Shown piece by piece: positions 13,031-24,599 of a stretch of DNA of 64,000 nt. The DNA lies in the NCBI GenBank assembly GCA_031841125.1, contig CM063106.1, forward strand, positions 8,866,001-8,930,000. The letters are read 5' to 3'. The position numbers and the translations under genes are program-made. Position 1 is the first letter of the stretch. The number at the start of each line of letters is the position of its first letter. The notes beneath the pieces were generated by a model. That model was not told the DNA's origin, did not search any database, and saw only the letters and a list, made by a program, of their open reading frames with translations. The DNA is from Acanthococcus lagerstroemiae (taxonomy: Eukaryota; Arthropoda; Insecta; Hemiptera; Eriococcidae).

Positions 13031-13440
13031 TATATGACCTGGAATCATGAAACGTGCCTCTGGTGTCAAAAAATCATTTTTCACTTTCTTGACAATTCTT
13101 ATACAAAAAATTACGCTCTTTCAAATGAAACAAATTATAGCTTCCCATCTTCATTAGTTTTCCCACAAATTGCATTTAGAAATTACATCAAAAGTTTAAA
13201 AACATCCGTTTACATGGCGTCGCGTGAAACAGGCCCAGGAGAATGACAGAACAAAAATTTGAAACGCGGTAGTCATAGCAATATGTAAACGCACCACCAC
13301 ATATTATGTACACGCTATGTACACACGTGCGTACCACTACTACCATCCCATCTTTACACTCTTATCTCAAAAATCGGCTTTCCCACAAGAGGCACATTTC
13401 ATGGTTCCACGTCACATATATGAATAGTTTTAATCGACAT
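13031..13440. other. Unique-looking block inside the tandem array
   Basis: Sequence without the array motif, flanked by array on both sides; it may be an inserted element. I saw no terminal repeats and no recognisable gene. Confidence 0.4.
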
Positions 13441-14309
13441 TTCAATAATTAATTACAAATAAATAAATAAATCGATAAACCGACAGTTGAATTAATTAAT
13501 TAATTAATAAGCAAAGTAATCAATATATCGGTAATGGTAATAACTGAAGTGGCTAAATCAAAATAATTGATATATTGGTAACTAAAATAATCTCAATAGC
13601 TACAACAGTCGGTATATAGATGATCAAATTAACTGATACATTGATAACTGTAATGATATTATATAAATTAATAATTGTGACAATCAGTATAATATGGATA
13701 TTGGAAATGACTACCACATTGGTGAAAATAATGGGTGTCATTTAATCAGCTGATAAAACAGAGGGCACGAAAGACGAGGAAAAAAAGTAACGATGGAAAA
13801 ATGAATTCTCCAAAAGAAGAACAAACCATAGAAAAAATGGATGCACGATAAAATATTTCTGTTTGAGTAGGAAAAGATGTTAGCCCAATTAAGAATTCAG
13901 TTCAATAATGAAAAATATTAAGTAGGTAGCAATATACATTGCACGTTAATGTAATTGAAACATGACTCATAAATGCCTACAAATTGGTGAAACTAACTCA
14001 TTTCTGGAAACATTTGACTGAGACCTGAAGAGGATCACTGGAAACGGGCACTTTGGGGGAAAAGTGAATAAGTAAATAGCGGATCAAAGGGTAGTAAGGG
14101 ATCCTTAGAATCGAGGGAGTCCAAAAAGTGAAGAAACTCGGATCGGGGTCATATCAGCGTGAGGAGACGGGTGGGGAAGATAAGGTTATCATTCTGCAGA
14201 AGAGCGGAAAGAGTTGGAGGGCGCTTTGATGGAGCCAAATTTTTCCTTATCCTATACCAGCTACAAGAAAGTGAAATTGACTCGGGTCTGAAAAACACTT
14301 GAGTGAGAC

Positions 14310-15050
14310 TTGAAGAGAGCTGTTGGAAAAATACATTTTTGGATGAACAGCGAACCTACGATTGGTGAGGGATCTTTAGGGCCAAGAGAAGTCGAAAAAG
14401 GTAAAACTGACTCGGATTCGGGTTACACTTGTATGAGGATACCAGCGAGGAAAACTGGGCTAATTGTCTGGGGAAAAGTAAAAAGGGGTAGGTGCCCTTT
14501 AATGGTGACACATTTTCCCTCGTGTTATTTCATTGTAGAAAAGGTGCAATATGTATTTAAATACTTAGGTAGTCTGATAACGCAAGATGGAAGAAGTTGA
14601 ACAGAAATAAGACAGATTTGGAAGTAAGATTGAGATTTCTTCAAACGTATATGTATTTCGAGTATGGCGATGAGGGACCTGGATAACAGAAATACAAGTA
14701 AGAAAAAGGATAGAAGCTTTTGAAATGGGGTGTTAGCGGAGAATGTTGAAAATCGAGTGGATAGAAAAGATCAGGAATGAGGAAATATTGAGGTATATAG
14801 GAAGGGAAAGAGAAATTTAGAATATATATGTAAAAGTAAAGAGAAGAGTAAAAATGATAGGTCATAATCTATTACTGCTAGCAGAGAAAATTGTTGAGAG
14901 GAAAACTGGAAAGGAAGATAAATAATGAGGTATGAAGAGCAGATAATGAAGGATACAAAGTGCGAATCCTTCCCAGAAATGAAAAGATCAACATTATGAG
15001 AGAGAAAAGCGGAGAGACGCAACCTACAAGAGAGACTAAGAAATACATCA
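14310..15050 (+). pseudogene. RTE-like LINE reverse transcriptase remnant
   Basis: The frame ending at 14600 contains VEKVQYVFKYLGSLITQDGR, a hallmark of the region after the catalytic core in insect RTE-type reverse transcriptases. Downstream, in shifting frames, come pieces resembling the lysine-rich thumb region and the 'RNxEVL' segment. Many stops and frame changes show it is dead. It lies within the broken tandem array. Confidence 0.65.
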
Positions 15051-15106
15051 TATCAAGTAATATTTCGATAACTAAGCAATTGGTATCTTAATAATCAAAA
15101 TAATTA

Positions 15107-16038
15107 GGGGAGAGTGCTGTACGTTGAAACGAATTTCACATTTTTGGGGTTGGAGGCGCCGGATAATGTTTTATCCCTATTTCAAACATTAGGTCATGAA
15201 CTAGGATCCTTTGCAGATTAGATGACGCTTCAAGTGATGGTCTAACCCAAATATGGCGCCGGTGAGGAGGTTTTCAAAGAAAGTCCATTTTGTTCCAAGG
15301 TACAACAACCCCTATGTACCTTGGAACCCTGGGTGTTGTACCTAGGAACGTGTATTTTTACGATTTGTTTCGAAGACTTTTTGGTTGGCTGAGTGTCCTG
15401 TAAATAATCAAGAGCTGAACTGCGAAACAAATAACTAACTCGAGGTAAGTGAAAATATTCTTTCTACCTTTATTTCACTTATTCATCACTGTCTCGTCGT
15501 CACGCGTTACTGCCATTACAGCATTCTGCATATTCTCCGAGTTAACAGGGATTCATTTCCCTCCCGCTTCACTTCGCGGCATGTCTAGGATATCATAAAA
15601 TAATAATATTTTGAAAACAATGCTAATCAGATCGAATTTTATATGAACTGTTACAGGTTCCAAGGTACATGAGAATTTCTGTTACAAGGTACAAAGGGTG
15701 GTCAAAAAATGAAGACGAGCAGATTTCTGGACATAGGGCACTGATTCGTTCAATCGCATTATGCAAACAGTTGCTTTAAAGAGTCCAAGTTACGATAATA
15801 TAACAACCTTTTTAGTTACTTTTCAACTTTTTCACAACGAGTAAATTCTTACTTTGCACGTGACAACGAGCTAACTAGAATAAGAGTCAAGAAACAAGGC
15901 TGAAAGAGGATAGGTTTCTAGTATCACGACTATCTTATCAACGACCACTACGTTGAACCGCCGCCAGAAAGCAGCACCTCCCGGGCGTTATTTGAAAAGT
16001 TTCAAGGTACATCGTTATCAAGGTACAGCAGTCTCCCC
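15107..16038. mobile_element. 932-bp TIR element flanked by TA
   Basis: Left end GGGGAGAGTGCTGTACGTTG and right end, on the other strand, GGGGAGACTGCTGTACCTTG. TA dinucleotides flank both ends (15105-15106, 16039-16040), as for Tc1/mariner-type insertion. The interior repeats the phrase 'aaggtaca' many times and has no transposase. It sits inside the degenerate array, whose motif continues on both sides. Confidence 0.8.
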
Positions 16039-16325
16039 TACTACCTTGATAATTAAAATAATCAATACAGATTGCAATATTTTAAATAATTTAAATAACT
16101 GATACATTGGTAACCAACATACTGAAAGTAATTGATACCTCAATAATCAAAATAATATTGGAATCCTGGTAATTAAAATAAAGATTAACTTCCGATATCA
16201 AAATAATCTATAAAATAAATACCTAGATAACTGAAATAATCGATGCATACATAATTGAAATAATAAAATCATAGCTAAAATAATAAAAACAATCGATGCA
16301 TCAATATTTTTATTCATAGGCAGTT

Positions 16326-16328
16326 TAA

Positions 16329-16356
<28 letters not shown>
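16326..16356. repeat. Poly(A)-rich run
   Basis: A run of about 25 A followed by 'gaagaaaaaa' just before a short LINE-like frame. Confidence 0.8.
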
Positions 16357-16361
<5 letters not shown>

Positions 16362-16379
16362 CATGAACTCTTTTTATCA

Positions 16380-16545
16380 AGGCGCAACCAAGTCAGGGGT
16401 ACTATGGACCAGAGCTGCCAAAAACAGAAAAAAGTGGAGATGGACGATGGATGCCTACCCGAAAATGGGTGGACTTGACAGGCAGCGACTACCTGCGCTT
16501 CTCAAGACGGGTCGTTGCGTAATCCAATCAATTTTGGATGATTAA
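16380..16545 (+). pseudogene. Probable C-terminal tip of an RTE-like LINE protein
   Basis: The frame includes LWTRAAKNRKKWRWTMDAY, which resembles the 'W..AA.DR..W....EAY' tail that closes many insect RTE-type proteins. It may be the separated end of the remnant at 14310-15050. Only about 30 residues support this. Confidence 0.45.
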
Positions 16546-16559
16546 TACGAATAACTCAT

Positions 16560-17330
16560 CGAAATTTAACATCAATTATTAAGTTCTAGCTGTAAAACTA
16601 ACATTCAAAAATAAAAGAAGAAAATTTCTTAGATTTGTATGGTTAATTTTTAATAGTTTCATTAAAAACTTCATCGGTTTTGCTTTTATCAAGAAAAAAT
16701 GCTCTCTTTGGCTTTTTTAAAAGATTTCCTATCAAAATGGGGAACTTCTGCGGAACCTTCTTCAAATGGGGAGCTTAGGGTGCCGGTTATTTTTTCAGTG
16801 AAACGTCGACCCCTACTCAACACTGGTTAATATTATCCGATTGGGCTGAAATTTTCCAATTGCCGGCCTCTTCAATGACAGACACTCGAAAACCTCAAGC
16901 GTCTATTTTCCACCTTATGCCATGCACTGATACTGTGCCCGGATAGTACACAATGCCTGCCGATAGATTACTGCAGTTAGGTGAGTAAGTGGATATAGTA
17001 ATATGGTACGCCGGCAAAATATTTATCCAGGCAATGAAAGAAATAAGCGGAGTCAGTATTTCAAAATTGGAATAACAAGAACCGCCTAAACGTTCAACGA
17101 TATTTTCAGAACATTTGTCGTTACTGAATAAACGCATCTAATATTCAGCCAGTGTTATGTACAACCAAGCAACTCTACTATGTAATACCTCACAACTCCT
17201 AAATTATACATGAATACAACAAACGTAATGATTTAAAAAAGTAGGCGAACTAATATCAAGTGACATTGAAAATCAAGGTTCAACACTTCACACTTCTAGT
17301 CCAAATTTCGCGGAATATTCATCCGATAAA
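16560..17330. other. Inferred boule intron, nothing recognised
   Basis: AT-rich sequence with no domain, repeat or splice pattern that I can support. Confidence 0.5.
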
Positions 17331-17342
17331 TGACATACATTT

Positions 17343-17442
17343 CAGTGGCGGATACAAGGGGGTTTGTCAATTGTTTCGATAACAATTTTCATCCGGACCC
17401 CCCCCCCACCCCGAAATTATTTTCTATATCCGCTACTGACTG
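17343..17442. mobile_element. hAT-type MITE, 100 bp
   Basis: Left end CAGTGGCGGATACAAGG; right end on the other strand CAGTCAGTAGCGGATATAG. It is flanked by the 8-bp duplication ATACATTT (17335-17342 and 17443-17450) and carries a C-rich core. The right end has four extra bases relative to the left. Confidence 0.82.
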
Positions 17443-17718
17443 ATACATTTCAAGTATGTAAATCGGCGCTGGTCATTTTCAGTACTAAGGTCGAAGCGAC
17501 GGAGTCCACTCCCTTCTTTTTCACTTGGCAAATCTCTCCTTTGAGAAAGAACACACGCCAGGATAGTTCTCCAACGCGTTTCTGTCCATCTATCTGTCCT
17601 TCGAGCACACGATGGAAATCTGTCAACGATCAACTAAGATTTCTTCAGCGCTTCCCATATCACGCTTAGGTTCATGACAATTGAAGAATCAACACCATGA
17701 ACCACCCCCCTCCTCGTT

Positions 17719-17983
17719 AGTGAAGAGGAAGTGCGTCCGGCTATGGGGGAACTGAATTCCAGGCTAGTGCTCGGGGAGCGCGAACCTCGGTCAGTAGGGA
17801 ACCCCATGGTGGCCCTGGCAGGACGCACGCACCGGAACCGGCACGGCGAAACGGGGCTCGGGCCGGCCTCAACGTGTCCCTCCGGCTACTGATGCGATAC
17901 TCGAAAGAATAGCTTCCGGGGCCGGGGGTGCGGTGTCATAGTGGCCACTTTGGCATGCGTGCGTCGCCATACGTCCCACCATA
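17719..17983 (+). mobile_element. 5'-truncated R1-like LINE, 3' end only (copy 2)
   Basis: About 265 GC-rich bases closely matching the 3' untranslated end of the LINE at 55058-57000, including GTCAGTAGGGAACCCCATGG and GCCGGGGGTGCGGTGTC. Direct repeats CCACCCC(C)CTCCTCGTT at 17702-17718 and 17984-17999 mark a target-site duplication. The copy continues past GGCATGCGT with GCGTCGCCATACGTCC. Confidence 0.88.
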
Positions 17984-18019
17984 CCACCCCCTCCTCGTTG
18001 ATTATTCCAATTTATTTCT

Positions 18020-18660
18020 CTTTCTCCTTTCTCATTCAGCGACACTCATCAAGTAGAATGGGTCATTCAGCCAAGCACCTCTCCGCCAAATATTTGGATC
18101 CCTTTATTTTTGATTAACGGCGATTTCACGAAGTTTATTTGAACAATAAAGACAAGCCGGGAAACCAATCGACGGAAGGAATATTCTACAATAATCCACG
18201 ATAGAGATTAATACAGTCAATGTTTTGGAAAGATGTGGTAAGCGAATAGGAAACATTTCTAATTTTAAATGAACGCCATTGTAAATAACGAACAATTGAT
18301 TTTAACACCGGATATTTCAAACCAGTAGCGTCGTACGAATATAGAAAATAAACAGAACCATGGACGAAATATATTGGAACAGCAACTGCCGAACAGATAA
18401 TCTTACTGCTTAAAAACGCAAAAATATCAGAAATTACAATTAATTATCATTAGTATTCTTTTCGAATTCAAGACGATTAGTTTTGGTTAGGTACTTGTGG
18501 GTTCGAAGCACACAATAGTTTTCGCAGTTTTGCAACTTGCTGCCACCTTGTTTTAATCATTCCTCCTGCTGCGCGTTGAATACGATTTGTAAATAACCGC
18601 GTAGTGATCCGGTATTCACAGAAATAAGTACTGTAATCTGCATGCTGTCTGTATGTGAAA
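18020..18660. other. Inferred boule intron, nothing recognised
   Basis: No recognisable coding, repeat or RNA feature. Confidence 0.5.
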
Positions 18661-18680
18661 CAACGTGGGACCAGTAAGAG

Positions 18681-18787
18681 CAGAGCGCCTAGAAACACCC
18701 GAGTACTGACATCCGCCATTTTGAATCGTCGGGCATCGCGCGACTCAAAATGGCGGATGTCAGTATTCGGGTGTTTCCAGGTGCTCT
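18681..18787. mobile_element. Fold-back MITE, hAT-type, 107 bp
   Basis: Nearly all of it is two inverted arms (left AGAGCGCCTAGAAACACCCG; right on the other strand AGAGCACCTGGAAACACCCG) that continue to CCGCCATTTTGA around a loop of about 20 bases. It is flanked by the 8-bp duplication AGTAAGAG (18673-18680 and 18788-18795). Confidence 0.85.
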
Positions 18788-18859
18788 AGTAAGAGGACAG
18801 GCTCCACCAGAATCAACAGAAGTAAGAACTATTTTGGCAAATGGCAACACAGGCAACAG

Positions 18860-19018
18860 CAGTGGCGTATTCAAGGGGGGGGGGGAGGGGTCCGGGTTCA
18901 CCCCTATGGCCAATAAAAGCTCTAAAAATATGAAAACCCTTGCATAACAAAAAATATGCTCATTTAACACATCAAAAGTCAACCACCACCCCATGATTTC
19001 ATCCTAGATACGCTATTG
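18860..19018. mobile_element. hAT-type MITE, 159 bp
   Basis: Ends CAGTGGCGTATTCAAGG and, on the other strand, CAATAGCGTATCTAGG. It is flanked by the 8-bp duplication GGCAACAG (18852-18859 and 19019-19026). Confidence 0.88.
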
Positions 19019-19568
19019 GGCAACAGCATAATATCTTTGAAGTCCTTCCACAGCAGGCAGTATTGAACCTGTATGTCCGTAATTTATTCACATGCACTCA
19101 AAATTAACATTTAGAAATCATCTGCAAACTCACCCATTTTCAAAAGACCCTATTCATACAGCGGTGCTCGTATTTACATTGCTGGGCTACAGATTCCCGA
19201 AGTTAGTAATTTTTAGAAGGTGAAAATTTAAATCACTGGAACCAGGGGCTAAGTAACTATTGATGATGGAACCTACACCAGGGGGTAATCAAGAGTTGGA
19301 CACCCTAAGTACTCAGAGATGAACTGAAGAGCTGGAGCGCATAAGATATGATAGGATTACAGAGGCTCAAATTAAGAATTTGATTTCCTGCGTCTGCACA
19401 GAGACGGCGACTTTCACACACGTTACACCCAACAGGATACCACGACTTCAATAATACAAGCGTGAACAGTAAAATCTTCACTGAGGGAAGGGCGGGCGGG
19501 AGGAGTACTGAATAGTTAACATTACTGTGATCACATACCTTCATGTAAACACCACTAGGAGATTCTTA

Positions 19569-19625
19569 GCAGTGCACACTCGTATAATCAACATTGATAA
19601 TCAATTTTGTTGATGTGTTGATAAT
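19569..19625. repeat. Short palindromic hairpin
   Basis: AATCAACATTGATAATCAA and its approximate inverse TTGATAATGTTGATT enclose a short centre. It could be a MITE end or an AT-rich cruciform. Confidence 0.5.
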
Positions 19626-19640
19626 GTTGATTTAAGACCT

Positions 19641-19905
19641 ACAGGGTGTCTACAGACTTTTCACAAGTTTCTCCCCTAACTTTTCCCTGACCATTTTATA
19701 TTTGAAGAATCCATACATAAAAGTTTTCGGAACATTTTTAAATTTCAAATATGCGAACAGATGTAGGGAAGGGATTATTTCTTGATTCTCATTTATTCAT
19801 AATATGGGGTTCCCTACAAAATCGTTCATTAGATGATAATTTACAAATTTTTTTCCTGACCTTTCGGTAAATTCTTCAAAATTTCCTGGCCTTGTAGACA
19901 CCCTG
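19641..19905. mobile_element. Possible hAT-like MITE with CAGGGTGTCTACA ends
   Basis: CAGGGTGTCTACA at the left and TGTAGACACCCTG at the right enclose about 265 bp. The arms also share 'cctgacc'-type sequence. I found no matching target duplication. Confidence 0.6.
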
Positions 19906-19989
19906 ACTTGACAACTGGGTTCCACAATCCTCAAATTTTGAGAAACATTGATGCGCAGATAACTGAAAATTGGCTCAGGGAGAGATCAC

Positions 19990-20600
19990 ATGTTCAACAG
20001 GGGCGAACTGGGATCAAAACGACCAGGGAGCAAATCCATTTTTACCAGGCCACCTGAGCAGTGAAGGGTCACTTACAGCTCCAGACACTGCGAATGTGTG
20101 TTCATAAGTTACGGAGGGGGCAGATGTCAAATCTTCAACAGGCCATTTTTTGGCCAGCAGGTCATAAGCCTTTCAAGCCGGAGGTATTTACCCCTGTGCC
20201 CCTTAGCCAGTCGGCTTATGCTTTTTAATGCACTGAACTTACTCTACTAGGGTGGAGAGAAGAACGTTACCAATTTCAATGGAAAAATTGACGTTCTGAT
20301 TTTGGTATGAAAAATTTGAAGAGATTCAGAAAGTGGCGCAACAAGAAATTTGCCGCCTTGGAACAAAGAATGTTTGCCGCTACTATCCCTCCTCTCACCT
20401 TTAACATTCAGTCTTGTAATTTTGTAGGTAGATTTTTTAGGAGAGGGGAGGGGGGAAACCAGTGAATAAAAATAAAATATTAATTTTCCCGATTTCCTGA
20501 TTGAATTAAGAAAATTCAGTTCTGAAAATTTGTCGCCCTTTGGAAAAAGTGTCGCTAGGAGACATGTCACCCTTGTTTCCTCCCTCGTTACGCCACTAGA
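19990..20600. mobile_element. Remnants with hAT-like ends
   Basis: CAGGGGCGAACTGGG near 19998 and, at 20560-20598 on the other strand, TAGTGGCGTAACGAGGG resemble hAT termini of the types seen elsewhere in the window. They need not belong to the same element. No coding sequence was recognised. Confidence 0.4.
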
Positions 20601-20879
20601 TTAAGATGCTGCTTAAGACTATTCTGACTTCGACTGAGAATCCGCAAGATTTTTCCTGACTCGATTTTTTTAAAAGGTGCAGCTATAGATACGTTTCAGT
20701 CTCTGCATGCTCCTCCCAGTCTGTTCGAAGACACTTCACGTTTAAACGGGTGCGAAAGTGCTGAGACTTGTAAACATGTTTGGAAAAAGGCTACAGAATT
20801 TTAAAAATGTCCGCAACTTCCCAAGTTCTCAATCAAACCTAGGAGGGTCTTGAACGATTTTACTATCTTCTCAAAAATT

Positions 20880-21131
20880 GGACGCTGTTCAGCGTAACAG
20901 AACCAATCAACATTCGTTGACAAAATGAGTTATTAATATCGTTGGAAAGAGCGTAAAAAGTAGAATTTTTCAAAATTGGGCCCTCGATTCAAAAATGTGT
21001 ACGCACGTTGAAAAAAGCTTATCAATTAAACGCTATGTCACATAATTTCTACATGGCTTTTGAACTTCGAATCACGTGTTCTCAAAAAACAGATTTTGTT
21101 GGTTGGTTCTTGTTACGCTTGACAGCGTCCC
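20880..21131. mobile_element. TIR element, about 250 bp
   Basis: The left end GGACGCTGTTCAGCGTAACA is mirrored on the other strand at the right by GGACGCTGTCAAGCGTAACA, followed by 'gaaccaa' in both. No clear target duplication. Confidence 0.68.
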
Positions 21132-21584
21132 ATTCAGCTCATTGAGAGAAATCTGAACATCAATATTCTCCAATGAAAATTCGTGCAGGCCATTTTTACA
21201 CCAAAATGTCACTTTCTCATTAGGTCGAATAAAATTTAAAGATTTTTTCTGTTCTTTCCGCCCAAATGCCTACCATTTCATAGTTCGGTCAAATTAGAAA
21301 TAGGCACGATCACCAGTCCAGTGATTTAATAGCAAGATCATAAGATGTGTAGATCATACAAATCAGAAAGATCAAGCTAACATCACAGAAAAATCATCAG
21401 ATTCGTGATCTAAATGATCACAATCGTTTCATGATTTTCAAAATCTTACATAAAAAAGTCACAGCATCAGGCAAAATTGTGGTACGAAGATAAAAAAAAA
21501 TAAGGTCATGCAGCGACCCCGTCCGTCTACACAAGAATTTAAAATTTCGTAAAAAACAATGACACGAGAAAATATTATTCTACT

Positions 21585-21905
21585 AGTACTTTCAACGAGG
21601 AATTTAATGCCAATGTTAAATTTTGGATTATAGTTCATGTTTTCCTTATCTCCCATTTAAATGCGAATTTCAGACTCAACATGATACTACAGATCAAACA
21701 ACTATGCGCGTTTTCAGTATTGTTATCAGTATCAGTGTAGCTCTTTGTGAACGACAAAAAAGAATAAAACGAGAAAAATTTGACAAAATTATTTTGAACG
21801 TGGAAAACGGATGGTTCTCGAGAAAAATGGTTCAGGCTACCGTATTCAGCATTCAAACTATAGCTAAAACCATATAATCTCATCCCATTGTTTTTTATGC
21901 TGTTG
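21585..21905. repeat. Dispersed repeat R, copy 1
   Basis: About 320 bp that recurs at 62920-63225: both begin around TTTCAACGAGGAATTTAATG and end at TTTTTTATGCTGTTGTGTAG. Coding frames on both strands here are broken in the other copy, so it is not a conserved protein. Confidence 0.8.
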
Positions 21906-21929
21906 TGTAGTGTTATCTTCCTGTCTGGC

Positions 21930-23600
21930 AATTCTTAAAAAACTCATCTTCTCTGCGATATATTTTTCTACCTGTACTTTTTTGTTAGCATTTCATTCAC
22001 CTTTTGTTACCAAAGGTCCGTTCTTCTTCTCCTCTCTTTCCTTCCTCTTTCTCCTCTTTTTATTTCATTTATTCAGTCTGTGAACCTGATTTCTCTTTTA
22101 TTTGTTCTCGCTCTTATGTATGCTACTCTCGATTTGGTTTGAATGCATAGAAAAAATTCCGAGTCAACGGTCAAATACTTCTATTGTGGACCCTAATGAT
22201 TTCTGCATTTTAAATAGAGACATAGAACTGCACAGGACCAGACTGAATGGGCATGAACAAGAGAGGCCTTCGGACGACATAAGTAGAGTTTTTTTTTTCC
22301 GAATACGTAGAAAAATTAAATTTGGTACATCCATCGAATGTAGAAAAAATACCTCCCTTTTCTCCGAAAAGTCGGTAAAAAATAAAGGCTGATAAAACAA
22401 TCTGGCAAACACAAAATGAATAAGTTTTTCAAGTTTTCAAAGTGATTTTTTGACCTGAATCTAAGACCTTTTATCTGAACATTACTTGAAAAATTGAAAA
22501 AAATCACTGATTGACATCACTTTAAAAACAGACACGACCTCGTAATCCGATCACAATTCATCTGGAGACAGGGTTAAGAATCACAATCATACAGATCAAA
22601 ATCTAAAATGGTGTTTTAGATCTTTTTCATCTTCAGATCGTGTAATTTTTCTCATTCCTAGATAAAACATTTAGAATCCCTCACTAGATACCTCGTATTC
22701 GAATACCACGCTTGAACAACATATTCCAAAACGAACGCAAGGGAAATCATTATTCATTCTCACCAGATAACATAAATGATTAAAATTCTCATGAAACTCG
22801 AATGGCTGTATTGAACCCTGACGCAGATTAATATTAGCTTTGATTCCCTAATACGAGTTCTGTTAATGACTGCAACTGCAACGAACGAGATAATGATCAA
22901 CACGATCTGGAAAACATAATACTGCATTTCCGATCGCGGAAGTAGTCTACGGACTTTTAACACGTTTCATTCATTAATACAGAACCAACCGGGAAAGCCT
23001 TTCTCAGGACCCCAGGCTCCGTATCACCTACACACGATTCGTCGTTACAATTTTAGCATTTTACCCAGCATAACCAGGTTAGGTCGCTTGTAACACTTTT
23101 CAAAGAGAATGTCAATGGTACGAATAGTAGAACAAATAAACATGTGAATCGTGTCTAATGATTTACGAAGCATTCGAAACAACTGTTTTATTTGAATTCA
23201 AGTTCGTTTTTCCTTTGTTAAAAACATCTTTACTTATCAACGAAGTTCATTTTGATTTTCAGTATTGTTCCGCACACGGGCATATCCTTTTTGCGGATAC
23301 AAAATCGCAACTATTCGGTAATTGATAAACCCACACGAGATGTGGGAGGATCCTCCAGAGGAATTTGGAAAGATGTCACTGTTCACGCATCTCACGATGT
23401 CGATGAAAGACACGTCAGATTAGGCAGGAATGTTCTCACTATTGTCTAGCATTCACTTTTTGGAATCTGTAATCGTGCTTTCAATTCTCCAGAGAACCAC
23501 TTCCCTTCGGAAGCCGGAATCGGTGTACTTCAATTTTACACCCAGAGTGTTATTTACGAGAAATGCAAAGCGAGCGGGTATAAAAAATAAAATATAAAAT
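21930..23600. other. Inferred boule intron, no further feature
   Basis: AT-rich sequence. GATCA-rich tracts near 21330-21440 and 22540-22680 look like decayed repeat ends. No exon could be supported. Confidence 0.45.
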
Positions 23601-23613
23601 CAAAAAAACTTAC

Positions 23614-23640
23614 AACTGATTTCCGAAACGAGGAAGCCAT
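23614..23640 (-). CDS. boule: Candidate first coding exon of boule (option A)
   Basis: On the minus strand an ATG at 23640-23638 opens nine codons (MASSFRKSV) and meets a strong donor GTAAGT in phase 0, which joins in frame to the acceptor at 11151. This would make a 12.5-kb first intron. The link is inference from phase and donor quality; short ATG-to-donor stretches also occur by chance. Confidence 0.35.
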
Positions 23641-24575
23641 TTACACGAATAAGCACAACCCTATATAAGCAAGCAGTGTTCAACTGGATGTACGATATTT
23701 TCAACAAGTGCAATTAAACTGAAAAATTCATTAAATACAACCGATGTAGTTGCGAGCTAATTCTACAGCAAATTAATAAATAATAAAACTAGAGTAACTT
23801 TTTACAAATTAATAATACGCTGCCACATTCGTTTCTAACAAGCATTCCTCGAACACAAAGTGAATGGTTTCATAAATCCTCGATATCGTGCGTTTCCAAA
23901 CAGTGGGAAAGGGTAACTTATGGTGACTTGGTGGGTAATTCTTATTAATTTCACTCAGAGACTGACTGAACAATACAGATACAGAAATTCGTGAAACTCA
24001 GATATTCTCAACTCAGTATCATACATCCTGATGAACATCTTCGAACATTGAAACTGACATACGAAATTCAGCATTTATACACAGAAAAATGAAAAAGGGT
24101 ATAATAATCATCCAACATTTCAAGACTTGGGAGTAAAATATCTAGAAACATGAGAATTCGTTCTTGATATCCAACCATCACGAATTGTGACGATTCGCAG
24201 TGCATTGCAATCCTCGTTTATAACCTTTATTACTTCTCTGCTCGGTAAGACAGACGAGAAAGCAGAGCCCAACTCCAAGTATCAGGTTTTTCAAGTGATA
24301 ACGAAACGGTCTGGGAAACTACTTGCTTTGAATTCATCCTACTTAAGAATCACTTCGCAAAGAAATTGCACTATTTCACTCTGCCCACGTACGTGGAATG
24401 CAAGCTATTATCCAGTGAACCAAACTTCGATTCACAGTTATAGCCGCACACACGAATTTAAAATTCAATACCGAGTAGCACCTTGCTAACATAACGCACC
24501 CCGTCCTAGCTCGTCGTCTGACTACAAGCAAAGAAATAATACCGGCATATGCTAACGACTATTGGTTGTACTTAC

Positions 24576-24593
24576 TTCCCTGAAGATGTCCAT
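24576..24593 (-). CDS. boule: Candidate first coding exon of boule (option B)
   Basis: A second minus-strand ATG at 24593-24591 starts six codons (MDIFRE) ending at donor GTAAGTAC, again in phase 0 with the exon at 11151. With option A it could represent alternative promoters, or either may be chance. It lies about 1.1 kb from the PARK7 start on the other strand. Confidence 0.3.
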
Positions 24594-24599
24594 AAATGT

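Larger units (their letters stand above)
12835..16330. repeat. Degenerate AT-rich tandem array, interrupted
   Basis: Variants of 'aattgatacattggtaacta' and 'aataatcgatacatcaat' spaced about 30 bp occur at 12835-13030, 13440-13745, 15055-15106 and 16040-16320. The blocks between carry other elements. The simplest reading is one long array that was split by insertions. Confidence 0.6.

Noticed and set aside
21315..22685. Large element bounded by CAGTGATTTAATA and TAGTGAGGGATTCTAAA
   Set aside because: The ends look faintly hAT-like and GATCA-rich tracts lie at both sides, but the inverted match is too short and there is no target duplication.
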